This document shows, one piece after another, positions 25,072-36,050 of a stretch of 64,000 bases of DNA. Origin of the DNA: Chiayiivirga sp. (lineage in GTDB: Bacteria > Pseudomonadota > Gammaproteobacteria > Xanthomonadales > Xanthomonadaceae); assembly GCA_022647565.1 (NCBI GenBank), contig JALCLA010000001.1:744001-808000 (forward strand), read 5' to 3'. Position 1 is the stretch's first letter. Each line of letters begins with the position of its first letter. Below the pieces are notes generated by a model. The model was not told where the DNA came from. It did not search any database and was given only the letters and a program-made list of their open reading frames with translations. The position numbers and the translations under genes were made by a program.

Positions 25072-27868
25072 TCAGCCGGCGCCGAGCCGCGTGTGCTGTT
25101 CGCGCAGCGCATCCACCTGCCGGGTCCAGTCGGCCAGGCGCTGGCGCTCCTGCTCGACCACGGCCGCTGGCACCTTGTCGGTGAACTTGCCGAGCTTGTC
25201 CTCGCTCTTGGCTTTCTCGCTTTCGACCCGTGCGATCTCCTTGCCCAGGCGCGTGCGTTCGGCGTCGAGGTCGATCAGTCCGGCGAGCGGGATCAGCAGG
25301 CGCAACTCGCCCAGCACCGCGGCGGCGGCAGCCGGTGCGTCGCCTTGCAGCCACGTCACCGACTCCAGGCGCGCGAGGAACTTCAGTGGCGCTTCAAAGC
25401 GGGTGGCCAGCGCGCGATCGGTTTCGTCGCCACCGGCCAGCAGCAACGGAACGAGCTTGCTGGGCGCGATGTTCATTTCGCTGCGGATGCGGCGCAGTGC
25501 GGAGGTCGACTCCTTGAGCCACTCGATGTCGGCTTCGGCCTGCGGGAACATCATGCCAGATTTCCTCGGTGACGAAGGGAACGAGCGGGTGGAGCGCGCG
25601 CAGCAGCGCTTCCAGCACGTACAGCAACGTGTGGCGGGTGTTGAAGTCGCTGCTTCCGGATCGTCGCCCTGCAGGGCGGGCTTGGCCAGCTCAAGGAACC
25701 AGTCGCAGAACTCGTTCCAGGCGAACTCGTACATCGCCTGCGAAGCGAGGTCGAACCGGTACGCGGCGAACTCGTCGGCTATATGTGCGAGCGTGTGTTG
25801 CAGGCGCTGCAGGATCCAGCGCTCGGCATCGGTGCGTGGCTCCGGCTTGCCCGAGGCAGTGAAGCCTTCGCAGTTCATCAGGCGAAGCGCGCCGCGTTCC
25901 ACAGCTTGTTGCAGAAATTCTTGTAGCCCTCGCAGCGGTTCAGGTCGAACTTGATGTCGCGGCCATGCGTGGCCAGCGCGGCAAAGGTGAAGCGCAGCGC
26001 GTCGGCGCCGAAGGCGGGGATGCCGTCCGGGAATTCCTTGCGCGTGGCCTTCTCGATCTTCGGCGCATCGGTGGGCTTCATCAGCCCGGCGGTGCGCTTG
26101 GCGACCAGTTCGTCGATCGCGATGCCGTCGATCAGGTCGATCGGATCGAGCACGTTGCCCTTGGACTTGGACATCTTCTGGCCGTCGCATCGCGCACCAG
26201 GCCGGTGATGTAGACGTGCTTGAACGGCACCTTGCCGGTGAAGTGGTCGGTCATCATGATCATCCGCGCCACCCAGAAGAAGATGATGTCGAAGCCGGTG
26301 ACCAGCACCGAGGACGGCAGGTAACGATCGAAGCCGCGCTCGGCCATCGCCTGCGCATCGGCCAGCCCAGGGTGCTGTGGGACCACAGCGCCGAGGAGAA
26401 CCAGGTTTCCAGCACGTCCTCGTCGCCTGCTTGCTCCGCTGCCGGCAACTGAGCGACGACGAATCCCGCGCGGCAAGGCTCGCCTTATGGCGGGCTTCTT
26501 CCTCGCTGCGCGCCACGTACACATTGCCGGCATCGTCGTACCAGGCGGGAATGCGATGCCCCCACCAGAGCTGGCGCTGATGCACCAGTCCTGGATGTTC
26601 TCCATCCAGTGCCGATAGGTGTTGATCCAGTTCGGCGGCACGAACTTGCACCGCACCGCTCTCGACCAGTTCCAGCCCGCGCGCGGCCAGCTTCGTCCAT
26701 CTTCACGAACCACTGGTCGGTGAGATAGGGCTCGATCACCTGGCCGGTGCGATCGCCGCGCGGCACCTGCAGCTTGTGCTTCTTCTCCTCGACCAGCAGG
26801 CCCGCGGCTTCCAGATCCGCAAGATGACCTTTCTAGCCTTGCGATCCAATCCCCGGCGTTTGCGATCAAGCGATGTCCAGTGCCCAAAGTACCTTGATAT
26901 CGTTTAGAGCTCCGGCGATTTCAGTTCCATCGTTGAGTGCCAATGATCTTCGCCTCGGGCGTGAAGATGTTGATCAGCGGCAGGCCGTGGCGCTGGCCGA
27001 CGGCGTAGTCGTTGAAGTCATGCGCCGGCGTCACCTTCACCACGCCGGTGCCGAATTCGCGTTCGACGTAGCTGTCGGCGATCACCGGGATCTCGCGCCG
27101 CACAGCGGCAGCCGCACGACTTGCCGATCAGGTGCGCGTAGCGCTCGTCTTCCGGATGCACCATCACCGCGGACGTCGCCGAGCATGGTCTCCGGGCGCG
27201 TGGTGGCCACCACGTAGTCGCGGGTTTCGCGCGCTGCCGTCGCATCAAGGTTCGTATAGCGCAATCGCCAGCGGATAGCGGATCGACCACTTGCCGTCCT
27301 CTTCCTCGCTCACCACTTCCAGATCGGAGATCGCGGTCTTCAGCACCGGATCCCAGTTGACCAAACGCTGGCCGCGATAGATCAGGCCTTCTTCGTACAG
27401 GCGCACGAAGGTTTCGAGCACCGCGGCCGAGGCCATGTCGTCCATGGTGAAGGTGCTGCGCGACCAGTCGCCGGACGCGCCCAGGCGCCGCATCTGGCGT
27501 TCGATGGTGTCGCCCGATACCTGCTTCCACTCCCACACTTTCTCGATGAAGGCCTCGCGCCCAGCGAATCGCGGGTCTCGCCCTTGCCTTCCAGCGCGAG
27601 GTTGCGCGACACCACCATTTCGGTGGCGATGCCGGCGTGGTCGGTGCCGACCTGCCACAGCGTGTCGAAGCCGCGCATGCGGTGGTAGCGGATCAGCGTG
27701 TCCATCAGGGTGTGCTGGAACGCGTGGCCCATGTGCAGGGTGCCGGTGACGTTCGGCGGCGGCAGCATGATGGTGTAGGGCGTGCCCTGGCCCGAGGGCT
27801 TGAAGCAGCCGCTCGCCTCCCAGTGCGCGGCGGGTTTCGAAGGTCGAGGGTTCGTAGCTCTTGTCCAT
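25072..27868 (-). pseudogene. valS: Valyl-tRNA synthetase, reading frame broken by many single-base shifts
   Basis: A class I synthetase that charges tRNA-Val. The span fits a full-length protein (about 930 codons), and parts in all three minus frames align in order. They are [13 protein letters not shown], the HIGH-type [57 protein letters not shown], the KMSKS motif [12 protein letters not shown], and the C-terminal coiled coil ending ALREQHTRLGAG. At least eight frame changes are needed, some with stop codons. Around 26830-26940 the composition is also more AT-rich and the match is poor. Essential single-copy genes are rarely lost, so sequencing or assembly error is the leading explanation; true decay with a second valS elsewhere is the alternative. 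Confidence 0.88.
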
Positions 27869-27964
27869 GCGCGGCCGGGCCGCGCGCGGCGGCCCCAGAT
27901 CGAAGAAAAGGGCCGCGATTGTAGGGGCCGGGGCCGGCCCACCCGGCGGCCCCGGCTCGCGAAA

Positions 27965-28444
27965 TCAGTCTCCGGTCTTCGAAGTTGTCGAACACCGCGC
28001 TGGTGCCGGCCAGCTTTTCGCCGATCACGAAGACGCCGCGGCCAGCGCCGTCACCTCGCCGTCCTTGACCTTCAGGATCATCAGCACCGCGTCGCCGCGC
28101 GCCATGAAGGCGTAGAAATTGCGGTGATCCTGATGGCGGCAGCCGAGGCCAGCCGCGCCCGCGCCGATGCCGGCGTACAGGAACAGGTCCGACTCGATCG
28201 TCACATCGCCGCTGCCGGCCTGCTGCGGGGCCGGAATGAAGCCGAAGACCTGGTCTTGCACCGGGGTGAGCTGGTACTGCCCGCTGTCGGTGTAGACCGC
28301 AAAGCCGAGGTCGGTATCGCGGGTGGCGGCCTGATCGGGCCAGCCGCTGGTCGTGTTGGAAAAGTCGTCGCGCATCACCGTGGCGGCGCTGGCGGCGTGG
28401 CCGGCGAACAGGACCAGGGCAGAGAGGAACAGGGTGCGGGTCAT
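27965..28444 (-). pseudogene. Small exported ConA/LamG-like domain protein, frameshifted
   Basis: The gene starts at ATG 28444 with a signal peptide (MTRTLFLSALVLFAGHAASA). It continues in a beta-rich domain (DDFSNTTSGWP, QQAGSGDVTIESDLFLYAGI) typical of small concanavalin/laminin-G-like exported proteins. The open frame stops at 28025 after [12 protein letters not shown] good family-like ending ([20 protein letters not shown]) continues in another frame to about 27965. The strand that usually lies between these two parts seems missing, so there is at least one shift and perhaps a deletion. It lies next to the damaged valS gene and may share its cause. The function is unknown. Confidence 0.55.
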
Positions 28445-28679
28445 GGACAGGCTCCGGCACGGCAGGAGGCCGTGTCTGGAGCGCAGTACGCGGACGGGCC
28501 CGGTTTCCTTCGCGGAGGATGCACCCCGAAGTTGCGTAGTGACTGGTGCCATTGGCCTCGACGGCCGGGCGCGTGGGTCGAGGGAGTCCGTGCGCATCGA
28601 CCGCCGTGAGCGTGGCTGGCGCAATGGGTTCTGGCCAGGCCGCAGGTCCCGTGTGGCTCGCCTCCCTTATCCTAGGCAC

Positions 28680-29249
28680 ATGGATCGAAAGGCCGATGAC
28701 ATCACGGGCTGGATCAGGGACTGGCAGGACGGCGACGCCGCGGCGCGCGATCGTGTGTTCGCGCGCCTCTATGGCGAGCTCAAGCGCCTGGCCGCGGCGG
28801 TGCTGCGCAGCGAGTCGGGGCACGAGACGATGCAGCCCACCGCGCTACTCAACGACGCGCTGATGAAGCTGCTCCAGGCCAAGGCCCCGCAGGCCGAGGA
28901 TCGCGGTCATTTCGCCCGCATCGTGGCGCGCGCGATGCGCCAGATCCTGATCGACCGCGCCCGGCGCAAGCTGGCGGAAAAGCGCGGCGCGGGCGAGAAG
29001 CCGCTGGCGCTGGAGGATCATGACGCCGCGAGCAGCGCCTCGCCGGCCGATCTGGTGGCGCTGGACGACGCGCTTTCGACCCTGGCGCGCTTCGATGCGC
29101 GCGCCGCCGCGGTGGTGGAGCTGCGCGTGTTCGCCGGCCTCACCATCGACGAGACCGCGCAGGCGCTGGAAATCCATCCCTCGGCCGTGAATCGCGAGTG
29201 GGCGCATGCCTGCGCCTGGCTCAAGAGCAACGTGTTCGCGCCGCACTGA
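28680..29249 (+). CDS. ECF-type RNA polymerase sigma factor (module 2)
   Basis: A 189-residue ECF sigma factor of the same kinase-linked type as the one at 13484. Region 2 is near 25-95 (RVFARLYGELKRLAAAVL ... IVARAMRQILIDRARR) and region 4 near 130-185 (AAVVELRVFAGLTIDETAQAL). ATG at 28680 is 30 bp after a gene-free promoter region; a -10-like TATCCT sits just before it. The kinase gene follows 19 bp downstream of its stop, the same gap as in module 1. It lies on the opposite strand inside the split pepA-holC/valS block, which suggests insertion. Confidence 0.9.
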   Translation: MDRKADDITGWIRDWQDGDAAARDRVFARLYGELKRLAAAVLRSESGHETMQPTALLNDALMKLLQAKAPQAEDRGHFARIVARAMRQILIDRARRKLAEKRGAGEKPLALEDHDAASSASPADLVALDDALSTLARFDARAAAVVELRVFAGLTIDETAQALEIHPSAVNREWAHACAWLKSNVFAPH

Positions 29250-29268
29250 CCCATCGACGGAAATCTGC

Positions 29269-31698
29269 ATGAGCGGCAACGACACCGACGACTACGCGCG
29301 GCTCAAGGATGCGTTTCTCGAGCTGCTGGAACTCGACTCCGAAGCGCGCGCTGCGCGCCTGGCCGAGTTCGAGCGTGAGTCACCGGCGCTTTCCGCGGCC
29401 TTGCGCCGCCAGCTGGATGCGGCAGGGCAGCCCTTGCCCTTGCTCGATCGCGCCGCCGAGGCAGCCGCGATGCCGCAACTGGCGCAGTACCACATCCAGC
29501 GCGAGCTGGGTCGCGGCGGCATGGGCGTGGTGTGGCTGGCCGAGCGCGAACTGGGCGACGCGCGCCAGCTCGTGGCCTTGAAGCAGATCGCGCATGCGCG
29601 CTGGAGCGCGGACGACCTGCGCCGTTTCCAGCGCGAACGTCGCATCCTGGCGACGCTCGACCATCCCAGCATCGCGGCGCTGGTGGATGGCGGCACCGAT
29701 GCGCGCGGGGAGGCTTTCCTCGCCACGCAGTACGTGGATGGCGCGCGCCTCGACGCCTGGTGCGACTCGCAGGCGCTGGCGTTGCGGCCCCGCATCGTGC
29801 TGATGCGCCAGATCGTGGCGGCCGTGGCGCACGCGCATGCCAGGTTGGTGGTGCATCGTGACCTGAAGCCGGCCAACATCCTAGTGACGCGCGAGGGCAC
29901 GCCCAAGCTGCTCGACTTCGGCATCGCGCGCGCGCTGCACGAAGACGCGGTCACCACCGAGGGGCCGAGCCAGATGACGCTGCGCTATGCCGCGCCGGAA
30001 CAGGTGGCCAGCGATGGGGCCGAGGGTGGCGTGAGCGTCGACATCTACGCGCTCGGCGTGCTGCTGTACGAACAGATCGCGTGTCGCTCGCCCTATGGCG
30101 AGGCGAGCGGGGCGGTCGCGTTGATCCACGCCATCCTGCACGAGGAGCCGCCGCCACCATCGCGTGCGCCGCATGCGATCGCGGGCGCGGATGCCGATCT
30201 CGATGCGATCTGCCGCAAGGCCTTGCGCAAGCGCGTCGACGAGCGTTACGCCGGCGCCAACGAATTGCTCGCCGATCTGGATCGCTGGCTCGCGCGCGAA
30301 CCGGTGGAAGCCCGGCGCGGGGAACGCGGCTATCGATTGCGCAGCTTCCTGCGCCGGCGTTGGCCCTGGTTGGCCGGCGGCGCAGCCTTGTTCCTGCTGC
30401 TGGTCGGTGTTGCGGCCTGGGAGGTGCACCGCACCCGCGAGGAACTGGTGGCGGTGGCCGCGGAGCGCGACAAGGCGCGTTCCATCGCGCATTTCTTCGA
30501 GGCGCTGTTCGCGGCGGCGACGCCGGCCGAAGTGCGCGAGGGCATCAGTGCGCGCGAACTGCTGCGCCGTAGTGCCGACACGCTCGAACAGGGGACGACC
30601 GCGACCTTGACCGACGATGCGCGAGCGGCCCTGTTCAGTACCTCGGCCAGCGTGATGAGCAAGCAGGACCTGCTTCCCGAATCGGCCCGGATGTACGAAC
30701 GGGCCATCGACCTGTGGCGCGCGTTGCCGCAGGTGCCGACCAACGACCTGGTCACCGCCCTGCACGAGCGCGCGCGCATCGCCTATCTCCAGGGCCAGCC
30801 CGAGGCGGCGCTCGACTGGCAGCAGGAGGCGATCGACCTGATGCGCGCCGACCCCGCCAGCGATCCTGCGATGCGGGCAGCCCTGCTCAATTCCCTGTCC
30901 GTGATCCAGTGGAGCACGGGCCAGGGCGAGGCGTCGCGCCGATCGCTGGAGGAGGCCAAGCAGGTGCTGGCGGCGCTGCTGCCCGAAGGGCGCACCTACT
31001 ACGCCAACACCTTGCGCAATCTCGCGACCCAGCAACTCTACGCGGGCGAAGGCGAGCCGGCGCTCGCCAACGCGCTCGAGGCGGTGCGGCAGCACGACCT
31101 GCAACAGCCGGTACGCGAACGCGAGCGACTTGGCGCGCTGGTGACCGTGGGATCCAGCCTGCGCGAATTGGGCCGCTACGAAGAAGCCGAGGCGACCCTG
31201 CGCGAGACCCTGGCCGACCTGGATCGTCGTGGGGAAGCCGGCATGTACCGGACCGAGGCGCTGACGGCCTACTCCAAGTTGCTCCTGCTGCAACAACGTT
31301 GGGACGAGGCCGAGGCGCAGCTGCGCGAGATCGAGGCGATCCAGGTGGCCGCCGGCGGACAGAACCACGTGCGCGCCTTGACCGTGCGTGCCGAACTCGC
31401 CCTGGTTGCGATCGGGCGCGAGCGCTGGAGCGAGGCAGAGCGGATCCTGTCCGACGTGCTGCGCCTGCGTGCCGACGCGGGACCGATCGAGGCGTCCATC
31501 ACCGCGAACGAGCGCACGGCCCATGCCTACGCTGCCTGCCGCGCAAGCGCGCAACCGGACACATCGCAACTGGAGGCGCTGCGCACGGCGTTCGAGGCGA
31601 TGCAGCGCCGGCCGCCGCTGCCGCGACGGCGCCTCGATCAAGCCAGGGAATGGCTGGAATCCTGTGCCGCAGCGATCGAGGCCGCCCGCGCCGACTGA
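29269..31698 (+). CDS. Transmembrane Ser/Thr protein kinase with helical-repeat tail (module 2)
   Basis: An 809-residue Hanks-type kinase. The Gly loop is GRGGMGVVW (81-89), the Lys is in LVALKQIA (105), the catalytic motif is HRDLKPANI (196-204) and the metal motif is DFG (216-218), all intact. APEQV marks the activation segment. A membrane helix ([21 protein letters not shown]) is near 365-385. The C-terminal 400 residues are TPR-like helical repeats ([36 protein letters not shown]). It is paralogous in layout to the kinase at 10834. It probably phosphorylates the co-encoded sigma factor; the signal is unknown. It ends 20 bp from holC on the other strand. Confidence 0.92.
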   Translation: MSGNDTDDYARLKDAFLELLELDSEARAARLAEFERESPALSAALRRQLDAAGQPLPLLDRAAEAAAMPQLAQYHIQRELGRGGMGVVWLAERELGDARQLVALKQIAHARWSADDLRRFQRERRILATLDHPSIAALVDGGTDARGEAFLATQYVDGARLDAWCDSQALALRPRIVLMRQIVAAVAHAHARLVVHRDLKPANILVTREGTPKLLDFGIARALHEDAVTTEGPSQMTLRYAAPEQVASDGAEGGVSVDIYALGVLLYEQIACRSPYGEASGAVALIHAILHEEPPPPSRAPHAIAGADADLDAICRKALRKRVDERYAGANELLADLDRWLAREPVEARRGERGYRLRSFLRRRWPWLAGGAALFLLLVGVAAWEVHRTREELVAVAAERDKARSIAHFFEALFAAATPAEVREGISARELLRRSADTLEQGTTATLTDDARAALFSTSASVMSKQDLLPESARMYERAIDLWRALPQVPTNDLVTALHERARIAYLQGQPEAALDWQQEAIDLMRADPASDPAMRAALLNSLSVIQWSTGQGEASRRSLEEAKQVLAALLPEGRTYYANTLRNLATQQLYAGEGEPALANALEAVRQHDLQQPVRERERLGALVTVGSSLRELGRYEEAEATLRETLADLDRRGEAGMYRTEALTAYSKLLLLQQRWDEAEAQLREIEAIQVAAGGQNHVRALTVRAELALVAIGRERWSEAERILSDVLRLRADAGPIEASITANERTAHAYAACRASAQPDTSQLEALRTAFEAMQRRPPLPRRRLDQAREWLESCAAAIEAARAD

Positions 31699-31717
31699 AG
31701 CGCGAGCGGGTGCGAGC

Positions 31718-33335
<1,618 letters not shown>

Positions 33336-33434
33336 GGGTTTCCTGGGATGAGGCGGTCGGGCGATACTGCGGCGCTCCCGCGCGCGCTGGCGCTGCGGAA
33401 TCGCCGTGTGGCGATGAATGGTGACCCGATCTAG

Positions 33435-34568
33435 GTGCTTGCGATTCTAGTGCAGAACTCTCCCCGATTCCTGTCGCGTATCGATCGCTACGTGCTGCGC
33501 GAACTGCTTGGCGGGTTTGCCGCGAGCGCGGTGGTGCTGCTGCTGGTGAGCCTGTCCGGCATCCTCGGCGACCTGCTCAACAAGATCGTGCGCGGCAAGG
33601 TGCCAGCCAGCCTGCTGCTGTCGCAGATCGGCCTGCGCGGACTCGATGCGATGCCCTTGTTGCTGCCGTTGGCCTTGTTCCTCGGCGTGTTGCTCGCCTA
33701 TGGGCGGCTCTATCGCGACAGCGAGATGGCGGTGCTGGCGTCGGCCGGACTCGGCGTGCGGCGCCTGGCGCGGCCGTTGCTCTGGCTGGCGCTGCCGGTT
33801 GCCCTGCTCGTCGGCCTGACCTCGCTCTGGCTCGCGCCGGCGGCATTGCAAAGGTCCAAGGCCATGATCGACGCGGCCAACCGTTCGCTCCTCGTGGCCG
33901 GGCTGGAGCCGGGTCGCTTCGTCGAGATCCCGGGCCGCCACAGCGTGGTCTACCTGGCCGAGATGGCGCCCGACGGCAGCCGCTTCAAACGCCTGTTCGT
34001 GCATTCCGAGCGTGACGGGCGGGTCGACGTGGTCACGGCCAGCGAGGGCGAGCTGTATCAGGAAAGCCAGGGCGAGGAACGCTATCTCAGCCTCACCGAT
34101 GGCTTCAGGGTCGAGGGCGAACTGGGCAAGGATGCCTTCCGCATGATGCGCTTCAAGCGCAACGACATCCGCGTGCCCGACAGCGAGCAGAGCGACAACG
34201 GTCGCAGCGAGGAGCGCAGCAGCACGCTGGCGCTGCTGGAGAGCGACGCCGCGCCGGAGCGTGCCGAGTTGCACTGGCGCATCGGCGCGCCACTCGCCAC
34301 GGTGGTGCTGGCGCTGCTGGCGTTGCCGCTGGCGCGCACGCCGCCGCGCTCGGCACGCTATGGCCGGCTGCTGCTGGCGCTGCTCAGTTACATCGTCTAT
34401 CTCAACCTGCTGGCCCTGGGTCGGGCCTGGATTGCCGATGGCGCGCTGCCGCCTTCGCTCGGCCTGTGGTGGGTGCACCTGCCGGCCCTGGGCATCGCCT
34501 TGTGGCTGCTGTGGAGCGATGAGCGCTTGCCACGGCCGCGCCCGGATGCACGGGGCAGCGCGGCATGA
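33435..34568 (+). CDS. lptF: LPS export permease LptF
   Basis: A 377-residue inner-membrane subunit of the LptB2FGC transporter, which extracts lipopolysaccharide from the inner membrane. Three membrane segments near the N-terminus (RYVLRELLGGFAASAVVLLLV, then LLLPLALFLGVLLAYGRLY, then LLWLALPVALLVGLTSLWL) are followed by a periplasmic beta-jellyroll (about 150-260) and three further helices. This is the standard order. GTG at 33435 is used; GTG at 33450 is also possible. It diverges from pepA, the conserved gammaproteobacterial arrangement, and overlaps lptG (ATGA). Confidence 0.93.
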   Translation: MLAILVQNSPRFLSRIDRYVLRELLGGFAASAVVLLLVSLSGILGDLLNKIVRGKVPASLLLSQIGLRGLDAMPLLLPLALFLGVLLAYGRLYRDSEMAVLASAGLGVRRLARPLLWLALPVALLVGLTSLWLAPAALQRSKAMIDAANRSLLVAGLEPGRFVEIPGRHSVVYLAEMAPDGSRFKRLFVHSERDGRVDVVTASEGELYQESQGEERYLSLTDGFRVEGELGKDAFRMMRFKRNDIRVPDSEQSDNGRSEERSSTLALLESDAAPERAELHWRIGAPLATVVLALLALPLARTPPRSARYGRLLLALLSYIVYLNLLALGRAWIADGALPPSLGLWWVHLPALGIALWLLWSDERLPRPRPDARGSAA

Positions 34569-35662
34569 CGCTCAAGCTCAGTGATCGTCTGGTCGGTTGG
34601 CGCGTGCTGGCCACGTTGTTGATGGTGTGGGCGGTACTGCTCGGATTCGACCTGATCCAGACTTTCGTCAACGAGATCGACGAGATCGGGCAGGGCAACT
34701 ACACCGCCGGCAGCGCCATCCTCTACACGCTTTACACCTTGCCGCGACGTGCCTACGAGTTGTTTCCCACCGCCGCCTTGATCGGATCCCTGCTCGGGTT
34801 GGGCGGCCTGGCCGCGACCTCGGAACTCACCGCGCTGCGCGCCGCGGGCCTGTCGCGCCTGCGCATCAGCCTCAGCGCCTTGTGGGTGATCGGCGCGCTG
34901 ACGCTGGCCATGGTGGTCGTGGCGGAAACCGTCGGGCCGGCCGGTGAGCAACGCGCGCAGGCGCTGGCAGTGGCAGCCAAATCGAAAGACGTGAGCGTGG
35001 CGCAATGGTCGGGCCTGTGGGCACGCGAAGGCGACACCTTCCTCAATGCCCAGCACGGCCGGGTGAAGGGAGCGGGCGTACAGGCCGTGGTCGAACTCGA
35101 CGGAGTGCGCCTGTACGAATTCGGCAAGGACGGACGCCTTGCGTCAATCGCGCTGGCCAAGCGCGCCGAACATCGCAATGGCGAGTGGACCTTGTTCGAA
35201 CTGCGTCGCTCGCGCTTCGTCGAACGCGGGGTGAAGAGCGAAACCGTGGCGCAGGAGCGCTGGGATTCGGCACTGAACCCGGAACTGCTTAGCCTCGGCG
35301 TCACCCGCCCGCGCTATCTGGCCACGCGCGATCTCGCCACCAGCCTCGACTATCTCGAACGCAACGGCCTCGACAAGGGCGAGTTCGAGAACACCTACTG
35401 GCGGCGCTGGTTCTATCCGGTCAATGCCCTGGTGCTGTGCCTGGCGGCGATGCCCTTCGCGTTCGGCGCGCTTCGCTCGGGCGGCTTCGGCAAACGCTTG
35501 TTCCTCGGCGTGGTGTTCGGGCTCGGGTACTTCCTGTTGCAGCGCCTGGCCGTGGACACGGCCGAGGTCTACCGTTTCGACCTGCGCCTGGGCAACGCGC
35601 TGCCGCCGCTGGCGGTGGCGCTGGCCTCATGGCTCTACTTCCGCCGCGTGGCGATGCGGTAG
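34565..35662 (+). CDS. lptG: LPS export permease LptG
   Basis: A 365-residue partner of LptF. The N-terminal helix (WRVLATLLMVWAVLLGFDL) is followed by the LptG-typical segment LPRRAYELFPTAALIGSLLGLG, a periplasmic jellyroll (about 120-265) and three C-terminal helices (RRWFYPVNALVLCLAAMPFAF). The start overlaps the lptF stop by 4 bp. Together with LptB and LptC (not in this window) it drives LPS to the LptA bridge. Confidence 0.93.
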   Translation: MTLKLSDRLVGWRVLATLLMVWAVLLGFDLIQTFVNEIDEIGQGNYTAGSAILYTLYTLPRRAYELFPTAALIGSLLGLGGLAATSELTALRAAGLSRLRISLSALWVIGALTLAMVVVAETVGPAGEQRAQALAVAAKSKDVSVAQWSGLWAREGDTFLNAQHGRVKGAGVQAVVELDGVRLYEFGKDGRLASIALAKRAEHRNGEWTLFELRRSRFVERGVKSETVAQERWDSALNPELLSLGVTRPRYLATRDLATSLDYLERNGLDKGEFENTYWRRWFYPVNALVLCLAAMPFAFGALRSGGFGKRLFLGVVFGLGYFLLQRLAVDTAEVYRFDLRLGNALPPLAVALASWLYFRRVAMR

Positions 35663-35740
35663 GGCAGCATCCGCACCGGTACCGCCGGGCGACTTGATGC
35701 AGGTCAAGGACGCGCCCGGAGCGGCGCGCTCCAATTGCGC

Positions 35741-36046
35741 ATGGATCGCATTTGCAGTTTCAACGAAGCGGGTCCGTCGCCTGCGGATGACGAGGTCGGG
35801 CAGCCCGAGCCGATGCTGCTCGCGGCCCTGCCCATCGGGCGCGCGGCGGTGATTGCATCCCTGCTGCCGACTCCTGGCACCCGCGAGGTGGCGCAGCGCC
35901 TGGAGCGGCTCGGATTCCGGGTCGGACGGCTGATCCGGGTGATCGCGACCGGCCCCTTGGGAAGATCGCCGCACGCGGTCGAGGTCGGCGGGCGAATCTT
36001 TGCGCTGCGGGCACACGAGGCCGATCTGGTCCGGGTCCACGCCTGA
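35741..36046 (+). CDS. feoA: FeoA-type ferrous iron transport accessory protein
   Basis: A 101-residue protein whose last 75 residues form an SH3-like FeoA domain: LAALPIGRAAVIASLL, then RLERLGFRVGRLIRVI, then VEVGGRIFALRAHEADLV. FeoA binds FeoB and influences Fe2+ uptake. The first 25 residues are an unrelated, probably flexible lead. ATG at 35741 is chosen over the TTG at 35735. It stops 4 bp before the feoB start. Confidence 0.82.
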   Translation: MDRICSFNEAGPSPADDEVGQPEPMLLAALPIGRAAVIASLLPTPGTREVAQRLERLGFRVGRLIRVIATGPLGRSPHAVEVGGRIFALRAHEADLVRVHA

Positions 36047-36050
36047 AGCC

